From assembly GCF_008710135.1 (NCBI RefSeq), contig NZ_VYKK01000004.1, positions 496,001-560,000 on the forward strand: a stretch of 64,000 nt of DNA. The letters are read 5' to 3'. Source of the DNA: Paenibacillus spiritus (GTDB lineage: Bacteria > Bacillota > Bacilli > Paenibacillales > Paenibacillaceae). A program made the position numbers and the translations under genes. Numbering within the stretch: the stretch's first letter is position 1; each line of letters starts with the position of its first letter. This document shows, piece by piece, positions 30,283 through 39,805 of this stretch. The notes beneath the pieces were generated by a model. That model saw nothing but the letters and a program-made list of their open reading frames with translations, was not told where the DNA came from and did no database searches.

Positions 30283-30312
30283 CCGTTCTACTGGATCTGC
30301 AGGTTTATCGGT

Positions 30313-33138
30313 CTATCGGTTCTGCTGGGTCGGTTCCGCCTGTGCCGGTTCCTCCAGCCGATGCCGCACCTGCAGCGTTCCATCTTCAATCCGCATCTGC
30401 ACCTCTCCCTGCCGGTCAGTCCGGCAGATCTCTGTCCCGGCCGCCGTCAGCCGGTCCAGCACCTCCTGGCCCGGATGCCCGTACAGGTTATTCTTCCCCA
30501 CGGAGATGACCGCCGTTGCCGGATTCCAATAGCGCAGCCATTGCTCACTGCTTGAGGTCCGGCTGCCGTGGTGCGCGACTTTCAGCACATCGACATGTTC
30601 TGCGGGTGCGGTCCCGGAACGGGAGGCCGCTTGGGCAGCGACCATGTCCCGCTCCTGCTCCTTCTCCATATCCCCGGTGAACAGGAAGCTGCGGCCGCTC
30701 AAGGTCAGCTTGAAGACAACCGACCTGTTGTTCTGCTCCTTGCAGACCGGCAGTTCCTCCCGTTCTCCCCCGTTCGCTCCTGCCGCCCCCTTCCCCCCTT
30801 CCGGCCCAAGGAACTCAATTGTCGTACTGCCGTCCGGCGCAAGACGCATTCCCCGGTGAACGGCATACAGACGCACTTTCTTGTCCAGCGCAGTCTGCAT
30901 CAGCTTCCGGTAGGCATCCGTATCGGCGATTGTACCGTTGAAGAGCAGCGCCGACACCGGTATCTCTTCCAGCACTGCCTGAAGGCCTCCGGCATGATCC
31001 TGGTCGCCGTGCGTCAGAATGACGGCATCCAGCCGGTGAATGCCCCGCTTCTTGAGCAGCGGAACCAGCGTCTTCCGGCCCACCTCATACGGGTCGCGCC
31101 GCATCCGCCAGGGCTCTTTCTTACCGAAGCTGACGGTTCCTCCGCCATCGACCAGAATATGGCCGCCCGAGGGGGTCTCAATCAGGATGCTGTCGCCCTG
31201 GCCCACATCCAGAAAGCTGACGGAACCTTCCGCTGACAGAAACGCCGTCCGGTAGCCGAAGACCAGCAGCCCGGCAAGCGATGCCGCCAGCAGGGACGCG
31301 GACAGGCCAAGGGCGCGAGACCGGACATCGTTCGTCCCCTTCCGGCGTTCCGCCTCGATCTTCTTCAGCAGGCCGGGATTCAGCGGTCTTGTCTCGTCGA
31401 TGCCGAATACCGGCGCATTGCGCCTGTCCGCCCGGAGGCTCAGACTCTTCAGCAGGCCGTACAGCAGGCCATAGTAGGCTGCGATCCATAACGGACTCGG
31501 GGAAGGCCAGATCATCGATCCGGCGAGATCCGCGCACCCGTCCACGGCGGCGAATGTAGCCCGGTTCATCCCGTGCACGGCATAGGCCAGACCGGACGCG
31601 CCCGCCTTCCAGACCGGAGCCAGCAGCAGCGCGGCGGTACCCGCCGGAAGCACAACGAAGCTGATGAACGGCACCAGCGCCAGGTTGGCGGCGAACGACA
31701 GCAGCGCGAACTGATTGAAGTAACAGATCGTCAGCGGAAAAGAAACCAGCTGCGCCGCCGCCGTAACGGCCACTGCGCCGCGAAGCCGCTTCGGAAGCGC
31801 CGATAAGAGCGGCGCCGCCAGGGGAACAAAGACCAGCAGTCCGGCTGTAACCAGAAAGGACAGCTGAAACCCGACATCCGCTAGATTATACGGATTCCAG
31901 AGCAGCATCATGAGCCCTGCCGCGCAGAGCAAATGCAGTCCGTCCTTGAGCACGCCCCGGCGCGAGGCGTACAGGCCAATCATCGACATCAGACCCGCCC
32001 GGATCACCGAAGGCCCGGCTCCGGTAAGCAGCACATACAGCGGAACTAGAAGCAGCGCAGCCGTAAGCGAGGTTTCGCGCGTCAGCCGGAGCCGGGCCAG
32101 GAGGAACAGCAGGCAGCCGACGAATACAGCCACATGCATGCCGCTGATTGCCAGAATATGCGTCAATCCAAGCTTGGAGAAATCGCGGTATGTACCCGGG
32201 TCCAGGTCATCCTGCATCCCGATAATCAGCCCTTTGAGATACCCGGCATCCTTGTCGTCAAAAATCCGGTCCAGTTCCAAAGCCATGCCGCTGCGCAGGC
32301 GGTCCGCCCAATGCAGCGGCAGCCGCAGGCTGAAGCCGGCAAGCGGGGTTACCTTCGCCTGCGAAGCGCCTTGGGCGGTCAGGAGCCAGTGAATGCGATG
32401 GTTATGCAGATAACGGCGGTAATCGAAACCGCCGAAATTGCGCGGACCTGCAGGCTGCTCCAGATTGCCCGCCAGTCTGATCCGGTCCCCCCTCTGCCAG
32501 CCGCCAACGATTCCAATCTCTTCTTCGGCGGCCAGCTTGAGCTGGACCTGTACGATCTCGTCCCGCTCGGAGAAACTGTTCGCATCCGCCTGCTCTTCGT
32601 CGGAACCGCTCTCCGAAAGAGAGGGTAGCCCCCCGGTAGTTCCGGTGTTCCTGGTCGCTCCGGCGATTCCGGCGATTCCGGTGGTTCCGATGGTTCCGGT
32701 AGTTTCGGTAGTTTCGGTGGTTCCGGCGGTTTCGGTATGTCCTGTTCGGCCATCCCGGATTTCTCCCAGCTTCAGCTTGAAGCTGACTTTATCGCCGTCC
32801 CGTTCTACCGTAGAGACGATAGTACCCGATGCTGTCACCGGTGCTCCATCCGGTTCTCCCGCCGCGGTCTTCAGCGCTTGCGGCAGCAGGCTGATATTGC
32901 GGCCTTCAGTCCAGGCTCCGTAGAGGGTGCCGATCACCAGAGCGGCCCACAGCATCGCCGCCCAGCGGACGGCCCGTCCCGCGGATGAGGGCGGTCGTCT
33001 TCCGCTGTACAGACAGAAGCCCGTCGCTGCCAGCGCCGCCCCCAGACAGAGCGCCATGCTTCCGGAGGGGTGCAGCAGGGCGACGGCCAGCCCTGCGGTC
33101 CAGGCTGCCGTGACGGCAATCAGCGGTCTTCGGTACAT
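30313..33138 (-). CDS. comEC: DNA internalisation competence protein ComEC/Rec2
   Basis: A 941-residue polytopic membrane protein that forms the channel for single-stranded DNA uptake in transformation. It has an N-terminal DUF4131 segment, the Competence membrane domain (about 260-560, including GLTHILAISGMHVAVFVG) and a C-terminal metallo-beta-lactamase domain with LTHGDQDHAGGL and HHGSRTSSS. B. subtilis ComEC is about 780 residues; part of the excess is a Thr/Gly-rich insertion near residues 130-172, encoded by 9-bp repeats. AGAGGGATTGCG precedes the ATG. It is the last com gene of the comE cluster, separated from comEB by a hairpin. Confidence 0.95.
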   Translation of the reverse strand: MYRRPLIAVTAAWTAGLAVALLHPSGSMALCLGAALAATGFCLYSGRRPPSSAGRAVRWAAMLWAALVIGTLYGAWTEGRNISLLPQALKTAAGEPDGAPVTASGTIVSTVERDGDKVSFKLKLGEIRDGRTGHTETAGTTETTETTGTIGTTGIAGIAGATRNTGTTGGLPSLSESGSDEEQADANSFSERDEIVQVQLKLAAEEEIGIVGGWQRGDRIRLAGNLEQPAGPRNFGGFDYRRYLHNHRIHWLLTAQGASQAKVTPLAGFSLRLPLHWADRLRSGMALELDRIFDDKDAGYLKGLIIGMQDDLDPGTYRDFSKLGLTHILAISGMHVAVFVGCLLFLLARLRLTRETSLTAALLLVPLYVLLTGAGPSVIRAGLMSMIGLYASRRGVLKDGLHLLCAAGLMMLLWNPYNLADVGFQLSFLVTAGLLVFVPLAAPLLSALPKRLRGAVAVTAAAQLVSFPLTICYFNQFALLSFAANLALVPFISFVVLPAGTAALLLAPVWKAGASGLAYAVHGMNRATFAAVDGCADLAGSMIWPSPSPLWIAAYYGLLYGLLKSLSLRADRRNAPVFGIDETRPLNPGLLKKIEAERRKGTNDVRSRALGLSASLLAASLAGLLVFGYRTAFLSAEGSVSFLDVGQGDSILIETPSGGHILVDGGGTVSFGKKEPWRMRRDPYEVGRKTLVPLLKKRGIHRLDAVILTHGDQDHAGGLQAVLEEIPVSALLFNGTIADTDAYRKLMQTALDKKVRLYAVHRGMRLAPDGSTTIEFLGPEGGKGAAGANGGEREELPVCKEQNNRSVVFKLTLSGRSFLFTGDMEKEQERDMVAAQAASRSGTAPAEHVDVLKVAHHGSRTSSSEQWLRYWNPATAVISVGKNNLYGHPGQEVLDRLTAAGTEICRTDRQGEVQMRIEDGTLQVRHRLEEPAQAEPTQQNR
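32635..32733. repeat. 9-bp tandem repeats inside comEC
   Basis: About eleven consecutive degenerate units of GGTGGTTCC type. They encode a run of Thr, Glu, Gly, Ile and Ala with three-residue period in the N-terminal part of ComEC. Length change by whole units would keep the frame. Confidence 0.85.
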
Positions 33139-33199
33139 CGCAATCCCTCTTTTCTGACATAATGGAATCTTTAAAAGCTGCCGGGGGCGTTAGACGCCA

Positions 33200-33243
33200 A
33201 AGAACCCCTGCCGTGTGCATCTTGCGATGCGGCAGGGGTTCTT
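33200..33243. terminator. Long hairpin between comEB and comEC
   Basis: AAGAACCCCTGCCG pairs with CGGCAGGGGTTCTT, enclosing an inner GCATC/GATGC stem. The minus-strand 3' side has no long T-run. It lies 44 bases past the comEB stop and may reduce or uncouple comEC transcription. Confidence 0.6.
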
Positions 33244-33286
33244 CCCCGGTCAATCCTTATTCGAATTCTCCCGCGATCCGGGTTCT

Positions 33287-33805
33287 CTAGTCGATGGCCT
33301 CCAGCAGCGTCTCCCTCGGCGGCTCGTAGCCTTCAAGCCGGCGAAACAGAATGCCCTTGGCGTTCATCATGTCCTCCACCTTATCCATATCCTTTCGGTA
33401 CGGACGGTTGTAGACGATTTCCCGCACCCCGCTGTTGGCCAACATGTTCGCGCAGGTCCAGCACGGCTCGTCGGTCACGTAGACCGTACTGCCTTCCCGG
33501 TCGGTACGGTCCGTGAACAGCAGCAGATTCTGCTCGGCATGGATCGTACGGATGCAGCGCTGCTTCTTCACCATCCGCTCCACGCCGTCCTCCATCTTGC
33601 GTTCGTACTGCTCGGCCACCATGCATCCCGCTTCAGAACAGTCGGGGAGGCCCATCGGCGCTCCGTTATAGGCGGTGCCGAGCAGCTTCTTGCCTTGAAC
33701 CAGCACAGCGCCGACATGGCGCCGTGGACAGCGCGAACGGGTGGATACCATGAAGGCAATATCCATGAAATAGGTGTCCCAATCCTTGCGATTCTCCGTG
33801 GTCAT
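33287..33805 (-). CDS. comEB: ComE operon protein 2, dCMP deaminase family
   Basis: A 172-residue zinc-dependent deaminase of the deoxycytidylate deaminase type, converting dCMP to dUMP. The zinc site and catalytic Glu are in TIHAEQNLL and PCWTCANML. An additional Cys/His cluster is seen in SRCPRRHVG and CSEAGC. The ATG at 33805 has GGAG nine bases upstream; an in-frame ATG 15 bases earlier is less well placed. In Bacillus comEB is the second comE gene and is not required for transformation. It lies 92 bases after comEA. Confidence 0.93.
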   Translation of the reverse strand: MTTENRKDWDTYFMDIAFMVSTRSRCPRRHVGAVLVQGKKLLGTAYNGAPMGLPDCSEAGCMVAEQYERKMEDGVERMVKKQRCIRTIHAEQNLLLFTDRTDREGSTVYVTDEPCWTCANMLANSGVREIVYNRPYRKDMDKVEDMMNAKGILFRRLEGYEPPRETLLEAID

Positions 33806-33897
33806 GTCACTGATCTCCATTTTATGTGCGCATTTTGCCCTATTGTAGCATAACCCTGGCCTGTGTACTACGGGCTTAGCCCCGCCGCTATCCGAAT

Positions 33898-34557
33898 TCA
33901 AAAAGCGACCGCACGCTCAAGCTTCTCCAGCAGCTTCGGACCAATTCCTTTGACCCGTCCCAGATCGGCCAGGTCCCTGAACGGTCCGCCGCCGGCACGC
34001 TCGTCCAGAATGGCCTGCGCCTTCTTCTCTCCGATTCCGGGCAGCTCGGTCAGCTCCGCGAGCCCTGCGGTATTGACATTGATCCGCCCGTCCTTCGGGA
34101 TGCCGGAAGAAGGAGGCGCGGAAGCTCGCGTTGTTCCTGCGCCAATGCCGGCGGCAGCCGTGCCCGCGATCTCCGGGGAAGCGGCGTCGCCGGCTCCGGT
34201 GCCCGCGGCTGCCCGGATACCCGAGCCGGCCGGTTCCTTGGCAGCCGGTGCCTTCGCGGCTGCTTCGTTGACGCCCGCTGCGGCGCCGGCGGCTTCGGTG
34301 ACGCCCGCCGGGGCGGCCGCCCCCTTTTCTCCGGCTATGCTGCCCGCAGCGGTGGCGGTCCTCTCCTCTCCGGCTCTGCTGCCATCAGCGGCGGCGGCCG
34401 GCGTTCCCGGCGCGGCCGAGGCCGAGAGCCTCACGGCCATTTCGCCATTCAGCGTCTCCCAGCCGCTGATCCCCCGGTCCGTCCGGATGGCGGACCCGAT
34501 CCAGATCCCGCCAGCCAGCGCCAGAACCAGTCCGGCGGCGATTCGTATTTTGCCCAT
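33898..34557 (-). CDS. comEA: Competence protein ComEA, DNA receptor
   Basis: A 219-residue membrane-anchored DNA-binding protein that captures DNA at the cell surface. The N-terminal helix (IRIAAGLVLALAGGIWIGSAI, residues about 4-24) anchors it. A long Ala/Gly-rich linker follows (about 50-150). The C-terminal helix-hairpin-helix domain begins INVNTAGLAELTELPGIG and ends GRVKGIGPKLLEKLE. Compared with B. subtilis ComEA the linker is unusually poor in complexity. AAGGAGAGG precedes the ATG. It is divergent from comER, as in Bacillus. Confidence 0.95.
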   Translation of the reverse strand: MGKIRIAAGLVLALAGGIWIGSAIRTDRGISGWETLNGEMAVRLSASAAPGTPAAAADGSRAGEERTATAAGSIAGEKGAAAPAGVTEAAGAAAGVNEAAAKAPAAKEPAGSGIRAAAGTGAGDAASPEIAGTAAAGIGAGTTRASAPPSSGIPKDGRINVNTAGLAELTELPGIGEKKAQAILDERAGGGPFRDLADLGRVKGIGPKLLEKLERAVAF

Positions 34558-34675
34558 AATCGTCTTCCTCTCCTTAAATATGCCGGATTCCCAGGCATGA
34601 GCCCGGGATTCGGCGCATACACATAACGAAGAACTTTGCCGTCACGATACTAGCGCGAAGGGAGGTTAACACAGG

Positions 34676-35527
34676 ATGAAAGCGGGATTTATCGGTACCG
34701 GCAGCATGGGCAGCCTCCTGATCGACGCTCTTCTGTCTTCGGGCGCGCTCCAGGCCGCCGATGTGCTGGCCAGCAACCGCAGTCCGCAGAAGCTGATCCG
34801 GCTCGCGCAGCGTTACCCCGGCCTTTCGCTCTGCAGCCGCAATTCGGAGACCGCGGCAGGCAGCGATCTTCTGTTCCTGTGCGTCAAACCGCTGGAGTTC
34901 AAGGCGCTGATCGACGAGATCGGTCCCGTGCTCCGCGCCGAGCAGATCGTCGTCTCCATCACAAGCCCCGTTCAGCTGCATCACCTGGAGAGCGTCCTGC
35001 CCTGCAAGATCGCCAAAATCATACCGAGCATCACCCACCGCGTATTCAGCGGCGCCTCACTGTGCATCTTCGGCAGCCGGCTCGGCGAAGACGACCGCCG
35101 CTTGCTGCTGAAGCTGTTCTCCCATATAGGCATTCCGGCCGAAATTCACGAGGAGCACACCCGGATCGCTTCCGACTTCTCCAGCTGCGGGCCCGCGTTC
35201 GTCAGCTATTTCCTGGAACGCTGGGTCGAGGCCGCCGTCCGGGAGACCGGGATCGACGAACGGCTTGCCGTCCGGCTTGCCGGCGAAATGCTGCTGGGGA
35301 CCGGCCGGCTGCTTACCGAAGGCGAATTCAGCCCCCAGGAGCTTCAAGAACGGGTTGCCGTTCCCGGAGGCATTACGGCCGAAGCCCTGAATCATCTTCG
35401 CCGCAGTCTGGACGGCGTCTTTGAGCAGCTGATTGAGACTACGCAGGGCAAGTACGAGGAGGACATCGCCAAGCTGGACCGGCTGTTCGGCCGGGACAGC
35501 GTCATTCAGGAGCCGCTGGACCGCTGA
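34676..35527 (+). CDS. comER: Late competence protein ComER, pyrroline-5-carboxylate reductase family
   Basis: A 283-residue ProC-like oxidoreductase. The Rossmann motif GFIGTGSMGSLL opens the protein, LLFLCVKPLEF follows near residue 65, and the C-terminal dimerisation domain contains VAVPGGITAEALNHL. The position divergent from comEA identifies it as comER; its enzymatic role in competence or sporulation is not settled. GGGAGGTTAACACAGG precedes the ATG. It ends 120 bases from the convergent leuS, with a shared hairpin between them. Confidence 0.9.
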   Translation: MKAGFIGTGSMGSLLIDALLSSGALQAADVLASNRSPQKLIRLAQRYPGLSLCSRNSETAAGSDLLFLCVKPLEFKALIDEIGPVLRAEQIVVSITSPVQLHHLESVLPCKIAKIIPSITHRVFSGASLCIFGSRLGEDDRRLLLKLFSHIGIPAEIHEEHTRIASDFSSCGPAFVSYFLERWVEAAVRETGIDERLAVRLAGEMLLGTGRLLTEGEFSPQELQERVAVPGGITAEALNHLRRSLDGVFEQLIETTQGKYEEDIAKLDRLFGRDSVIQEPLDR

Positions 35528-35553
35528 CCTTGGTTCGCCCGCCCCCTTGTGCC

Positions 35554-35603
35554 ACGCCAAAAAGCCCGCAGGCAGAGTTCTCTCTGCACTGCGGGCTTGG
35601 CGT
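35554..35603. terminator. Bidirectional terminator between comER and leuS
   Basis: A long nested hairpin: ACGCCAA/TTGGCGT, AAGCCCGCAG/CTGCGGGCTT and GCAGAG/CTCTGC. On the minus strand the outer part contains TTTTT, serving leuS. The same structure can stop comER transcription. Confidence 0.75.
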
Positions 35604-35645
35604 GCTTCGCCTGCCCCGAACGATCGGTTAACCGGATGGTCGGAC

Positions 35646-38096
35646 TTAACCGACGACGATATTCACCAGCTTGCCCGGTACTGCAATGATTTTGCGGACC
35701 GTCTTGCCTGCGGTTGCGGCTGCGACGTTCGGAAGAGCGAGCGCATGCTTCTGCATGTCTTCCTGTCCGAGATCGGCGGCAATCACCGTACGTTCGACAA
35801 TTTTGCCGTTGACCTGAACGACGATCTCCACTTCCGCATCCACGGTGAGCTTCTCGTCGAACGCCGGCCAAGGCACGTAGCTGATGCCGCCTTCGTGGCC
35901 GAGCCGTTCCCACAGCTCTTCGGCGATATGGGGAGCAAGCGGTGACAGCATTTGAACGAAGCTCTCCATCGCGGCTCTCGGCAGCGTATCCTGCTTGTAG
36001 GCATCGTTGATAAAGATCATCAGCTGGCTGATCGCCGTGTTGAAGCGCAGGGCCTCGAAGTCTTCGGTAACCTTCTTGACCGATTTATGCCAGGTCCGCT
36101 TGAACTCTTCGTTACCGCCTTCCGGCTGAATCTTCGGATTCAGGCTGCCGTCTTCGGCCACGAACAGGCGCCAGACGCGCGAGAGGAAGCGGTGAATGCC
36201 TTCCACCCCGGACGCGCTCCACGGCTTCGTCGCTTCCAGAGGACCCATGAACATCTCGTAGACGCGCAGCGTATCGGCGCCGAACTCGCCGACAATCTCG
36301 TCGGGATTGATAACGTTGCCGCGCGATTTGCTCATCTTCTCGTTGTTCGTTCCCAGGATCATCCCCTGGTTCACGAGCTTGTGGAACGGCTCCTTCGTGC
36401 TGACTACGCCGATATCGTACAGCACCTTATGCCAAAAGCGGGCGTACAGCAGATGCAGCACGGCATGCTCGGCGCCGCCGATGTACAGATCGACCGGCAG
36501 CCATTCCTTCTGCTTCTGCGGCGAGCACAGCTCCTGGTCGTTGTGCGGATCGATGTAGCGCAGATAGTACCAGCAGCTTCCCGCCCATTGCGGCATCGTG
36601 TTGGTCTCGCGGCGCGCCTTCATGCCCGTCTCCGGATCGACGGTCTCCACCCAATCCGTCACATTGGCCAGCGGCGATTCGCCGGTGCCCGACGGCTTCA
36701 CGACATCGACATCCGGCAGCATCAGCGGCAGCTGATCCTCCGGGACGGTCTTCATTGTGCCGTCCTCCAGATGAAGAATCGGAATCGGTTCCCCCCAATA
36801 ACGCTGGCGGCTGAACAGCCAGTCGCGCAGCCGGTAGGTGACTTTGCCTTTCCCGGCCCCCTTCTCCTCGAGCCGGGAAATCATAGCGGCGATGGCGGCG
36901 GCATTGTCCAGACCGTCCAGGAAGTCCGAGTTGACATGCGGACCGTCTCCGGTAAAGGCCTCCTTCTCTACATCTCCGCCTTGCACCACTTCCACAATGT
37001 CCAGTCCGAACTGCTTGGCGAACTCCCAGTCGCGGGTGTCATGCCCCGGAACGGCCATAATCGCACCGGTTCCGTACCCGGCCAGAACATAATCCGCAAT
37101 CCAGATCGGCAGACGCGCGCCGCTGACCGGATTGACCGCATACGCCCCGGTGAAGACGCCGCTCTTCTCCTTCGCAAGGTCCGTCCGCTCCAAATCGCTC
37201 TTGCGCGCGGCCTTGTCGCGGTACTCGTCTACGGCAGCGCGCTGCGCCTCGGTTGTAATCGCGCTCACCAGCTCATGCTCGGGCGCAAGTACGCAGTAGG
37301 TGGCTCCGAACAGCGTATCGGGACGGGTCGTGAATACCGTCAGCGATTCGTCACGGCCTTCAATGCCGAAGGCGACTTCCGCGCCCTTCGACTTGCCGAT
37401 CCAGTTGCGCTGCATATCCTTGATGCTCTCGGACCAGTCCAGCTCCTCCAGATCCTCCAGGAGACGCTCGGCGTACTCCGTGATGCGCAGTACCCATTGG
37501 CGCATCGGCTTGCGGATGACGGGATGGCCGCCGCGCTCGCTTTTGCCGTCGATGACCTCTTCATTCGCCAGCACCGTGCCCAGCGCCGGACACCAGTTCA
37601 CCGCCACTTCGTCCACGTAAGCCAGCCCTTTGTTGTAGAGCTGGATGAAGATCCACTGCGTCCATTTATAGTAGGCCGGATCGGTCGTGCTGATCTCGCG
37701 GTCCCAATCGTACGAGAAGCCGAGCGACTTGATCTGCCGGCGAAAATTGTCGATATTCTTCTTCGTGAATTCACGCGGGTCGTTGCCGGTATCAATGGCA
37801 TACTGTTCGGCCGGGAGGCCGAAGGCGTCCCACCCCATCGGATGGAGCACGTTGTAGCCGCGCATCCGCTTGTAGCGGGAGACGATATCCGTTGCCGTGT
37901 AGCCTTCCGGATGGCCGACATGCAGTCCGGCTCCCGAAGGATACGGGAACATGTCCAGCGCATAGAACTTCGGCTTCTCCGGGTCCTCTCCCGTCTTGAA
38001 TGTATGCTGCTCTTCCCAATACTTCTGCCATTTCGGCTCCACCTTCTGCGCTTGATAACCCTGCGCGGAAGGCATGTTCTCCTTGATGTCGCTCAT
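35646..38096 (-). CDS. leuS: Leucyl-tRNA synthetase
   Basis: An 816-residue class I synthetase charging tRNA-Leu. The HIGH-type motif is in [17 protein letters not shown], the KMSKS motif in [16 protein letters not shown], and the editing domain contains [19 protein letters not shown] and [19 protein letters not shown]. The length is normal for a bacterial LeuRS. The ATG at 38096 has AGGAGG eight bases upstream; another ATG six bases earlier is too close. Expression is controlled by the leucine T-box leader upstream. Confidence 0.98.
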   Translation of the reverse strand: MSDIKENMPSAQGYQAQKVEPKWQKYWEEQHTFKTGEDPEKPKFYALDMFPYPSGAGLHVGHPEGYTATDIVSRYKRMRGYNVLHPMGWDAFGLPAEQYAIDTGNDPREFTKKNIDNFRRQIKSLGFSYDWDREISTTDPAYYKWTQWIFIQLYNKGLAYVDEVAVNWCPALGTVLANEEVIDGKSERGGHPVIRKPMRQWVLRITEYAERLLEDLEELDWSESIKDMQRNWIGKSKGAEVAFGIEGRDESLTVFTTRPDTLFGATYCVLAPEHELVSAITTEAQRAAVDEYRDKAARKSDLERTDLAKEKSGVFTGAYAVNPVSGARLPIWIADYVLAGYGTGAIMAVPGHDTRDWEFAKQFGLDIVEVVQGGDVEKEAFTGDGPHVNSDFLDGLDNAAAIAAMISRLEEKGAGKGKVTYRLRDWLFSRQRYWGEPIPILHLEDGTMKTVPEDQLPLMLPDVDVVKPSGTGESPLANVTDWVETVDPETGMKARRETNTMPQWAGSCWYYLRYIDPHNDQELCSPQKQKEWLPVDLYIGGAEHAVLHLLYARFWHKVLYDIGVVSTKEPFHKLVNQGMILGTNNEKMSKSRGNVINPDEIVGEFGADTLRVYEMFMGPLEATKPWSASGVEGIHRFLSRVWRLFVAEDGSLNPKIQPEGGNEEFKRTWHKSVKKVTEDFEALRFNTAISQLMIFINDAYKQDTLPRAAMESFVQMLSPLAPHIAEELWERLGHEGGISYVPWPAFDEKLTVDAEVEIVVQVNGKIVERTVIAADLGQEDMQKHALALPNVAAATAGKTVRKIIAVPGKLVNIVVG

Positions 38097-38206
38097 GGAC
38101 ATTTCCTCCTAGAATGAATGAAATCCCCCACAAAGTGAGGAGCTGCTCCGATCCTTGGTCGGGGTATCCGGCTAGGACTTCCGTTCCCGCTGGCGCAATC
38201 GCCATT

Positions 38207-38543
38207 AAAAAAGCTCCCCGTCCCTAGCGTTATCGCTAGGGACGAGAAGCCTGAAGTTCCCGTGGTACCACCCTAGTTAGCCGGCGCCATGCTTTGGCCG
38301 CCTGCTCACTTGTACACCCGGTAACGGAGGTGAACCGGCGACGCCTACTGTGCGCCGGAATATTGCGCCGTTACCAGGAAGCCTCTCGCAAGAGATGTTC
38401 CATCGGCTGAACCTTCCGCTGCCGCACCTTCGGGCCGCTGCTCCGAGGCGAGTTCGCTCTTCCTGCCAACCGGCTCGCACCAAGAAGCGCCGGCTCTCTG
38501 AATGGCATGACTTGTAAGCTACTGATCCTCATCGTCGCGTATC
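38207..38543 (-). promoter_or_regulatory. T-box riboswitch leader of leuS
   Basis: The minus strand contains the conserved T-box AGGGTGGTACCACGGG (38259-38274). It is followed by a terminator stem CGTCCCTAGCG/CGCTAGGGACG and T6 (38207-38244). Stem I elements include an AGTA loop, an AGAGA motif and GAACTC, whose CTC (38450-38452) is the likely leucine specifier. Uncharged tRNA-Leu should stabilise the antiterminator and allow leuS transcription. It fills the 475-base gap upstream of leuS. Confidence 0.95.
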
Positions 38544-38549
38544 TCCAAC

Positions 38550-38579
38550 ATTATAACCAACGCATGTCATTCTAGTCAA
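38550..38579 (-). promoter_or_regulatory. SigA promoter of the leuS T-box leader
   Basis: On the minus strand TTGACT, 18-base spacer, TATAAT. The -35 lies at the very end of the upstream permease gene. Confidence 0.85.
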
Positions 38580-39642
38580 TCCGCGTCCGGTTCATATAAT
38601 AGACCCCCGCATGATGGAGCACGACCTTCCCGGCGGCGAAGATCGGCACCGCCAGAATCAGCCCGACGATGCCGCCGACTTCACCGCCGACCAGCAGCGC
38701 GAGAATAATGAGAAGCGGATGAAGATGAAGCGTCCGTCCCACCACATACGGCGAGACGATGTTGCTCTCCACCATCTGGCACAGCGTATTGACCACCACG
38801 ACATAGAGAACGAGCCGGAATGAAACCGTCGAAGCCACGATGACCGCAGGAGCGGCCCCGAGAAAAGGCCCCAGATAAGGGACAATATCGAAGACCGCCA
38901 CCATTCCTGCGAACAGAAGCGGATAGGGCATGCCGATGATGGTGTAGCCGATATAGGCGAGCAGTCCGATGACGAGGCAGACAATAAATTGGCCGCGGAT
39001 GTAGCTGCCGAGCGCAGCGTCGATCTCGCGCAGCAGTTTCACCGTGGATTTGCGGCGCGACCGGGGCAGGCACGAGACCAGCAGCCGCTCGAACACGTCA
39101 AAATCCTTCAATATATAGAAAGCCAGGAACGGCACGATAAAGGCGTCGAACAGAATTCCGATGGTCGTGCCGATATGATCCAGCAGATTAGAGATTCCAT
39201 GGGCCAGCCGGTTCTCCATCTCCACCAGCCAGCTGTCCATTCCCCGCCCGACTCCCGGCGGGATGATTCCGGTATCCATGCTGCGCATCATGCCCTGAGC
39301 CCTGAGGGTCATCTCCGGCAGGTGCTCGTTCAGTTCCTCCAGCTGCTTCAGGAACATCGGAATCAGATTGATGGCGATCACCGTCAATACCGTCAGGAAG
39401 ACGGTATAGATCAGCAGAACGGCCACGCCGCGCGGCATCTTGCGTTTACCGAGCCGGGCTACGACCGGATTCAGCACATAGGAGACGATGATGGCGGCAA
39501 CGAACGGAGCCAGCACCGCTTTGAGGAACAGATAGACGCCGTGCAGCATAGGCCGCAGCAGCCAGAAGAAATACAAGATGATCAGAACAAGCAGAAGCCC
39601 GATCATTCGCCGGAACCCTTTTCCCTGAAGCCACTCTTCCAC
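38572..39642 (-). CDS. AI-2E family transporter (YrrI-like membrane protein)
   Basis: A 356-residue polytopic membrane protein of the PF01594 family, with about eight helices. Landmarks are FVAAIIVSYVLNPVVARLGKRKMPRGVAVLLIY-type sequence near the N terminus (seen as FVAAIIVSYVLNPVVARLG) and PYLGPFLGAAPAVIVA with LHLHPLLIILALLVGGEVGG in the C-terminal half. Members move diverse substrates or Na+/Li+; autoinducer export is shown for few. GTG at 39642 is the best start, with GGGAGGG six bases upstream. The start codons at 39678 and similar lack ribosome sites. The position between leuS and the glucan locus corresponds to yrrI near alaS in Bacillus. Confidence 0.85.
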   Translation of the reverse strand: MEEWLQGKGFRRMIGLLLVLIILYFFWLLRPMLHGVYLFLKAVLAPFVAAIIVSYVLNPVVARLGKRKMPRGVAVLLIYTVFLTVLTVIAINLIPMFLKQLEELNEHLPEMTLRAQGMMRSMDTGIIPPGVGRGMDSWLVEMENRLAHGISNLLDHIGTTIGILFDAFIVPFLAFYILKDFDVFERLLVSCLPRSRRKSTVKLLREIDAALGSYIRGQFIVCLVIGLLAYIGYTIIGMPYPLLFAGMVAVFDIVPYLGPFLGAAPAVIVASTVSFRLVLYVVVVNTLCQMVESNIVSPYVVGRTLHLHPLLIILALLVGGEVGGIVGLILAVPIFAAGKVVLHHAGVYYMNRTRID

Positions 39643-39740
39643 ATTCTTCCCTCCCGGTCCGATCCTGGTGGAACGCATGTACAGTCAGTATGTGTGGAAG
39701 ATGCGGGAATTAACCGTTGGACCGAGGAAATCTTGGAATT

Positions 39741-39795
39741 TTGTTATGCCGCTTGGGAAGTTGGTATGGCCTCGACCAGAAGAGCAGAGTACGAT
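39741..39795 (+). promoter_or_regulatory. Glucan-locus operator and promoter of lichenase 1
   Basis: Direct half-sites TTGTTAT (39741) and TTGGTAT (39761) have a 20-bp period. A -10 hexamer TACGAT (39790-39795) lies 22 bp after the second half-site. No good -35 is present, which fits an activator-dependent promoter. The same arrangement occurs at three other promoters of this locus. Confidence 0.75.
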
Positions 39796-39805
39796 AATTC
39801 CGAAA

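Noticed and set aside
30000..30310. A Gln/Asn-rich separate small gene after comEC
   Set aside because: There is no start codon with a ribosome site; the composition comes from the 9-bp repeats. It is kept only as a read-through question.
35952..38117. A 721-codon open frame on the plus strand
   Set aside because: It is antisense to leuS, whose motifs and frame are unambiguous. Long antisense frames are expected in GC-rich DNA.
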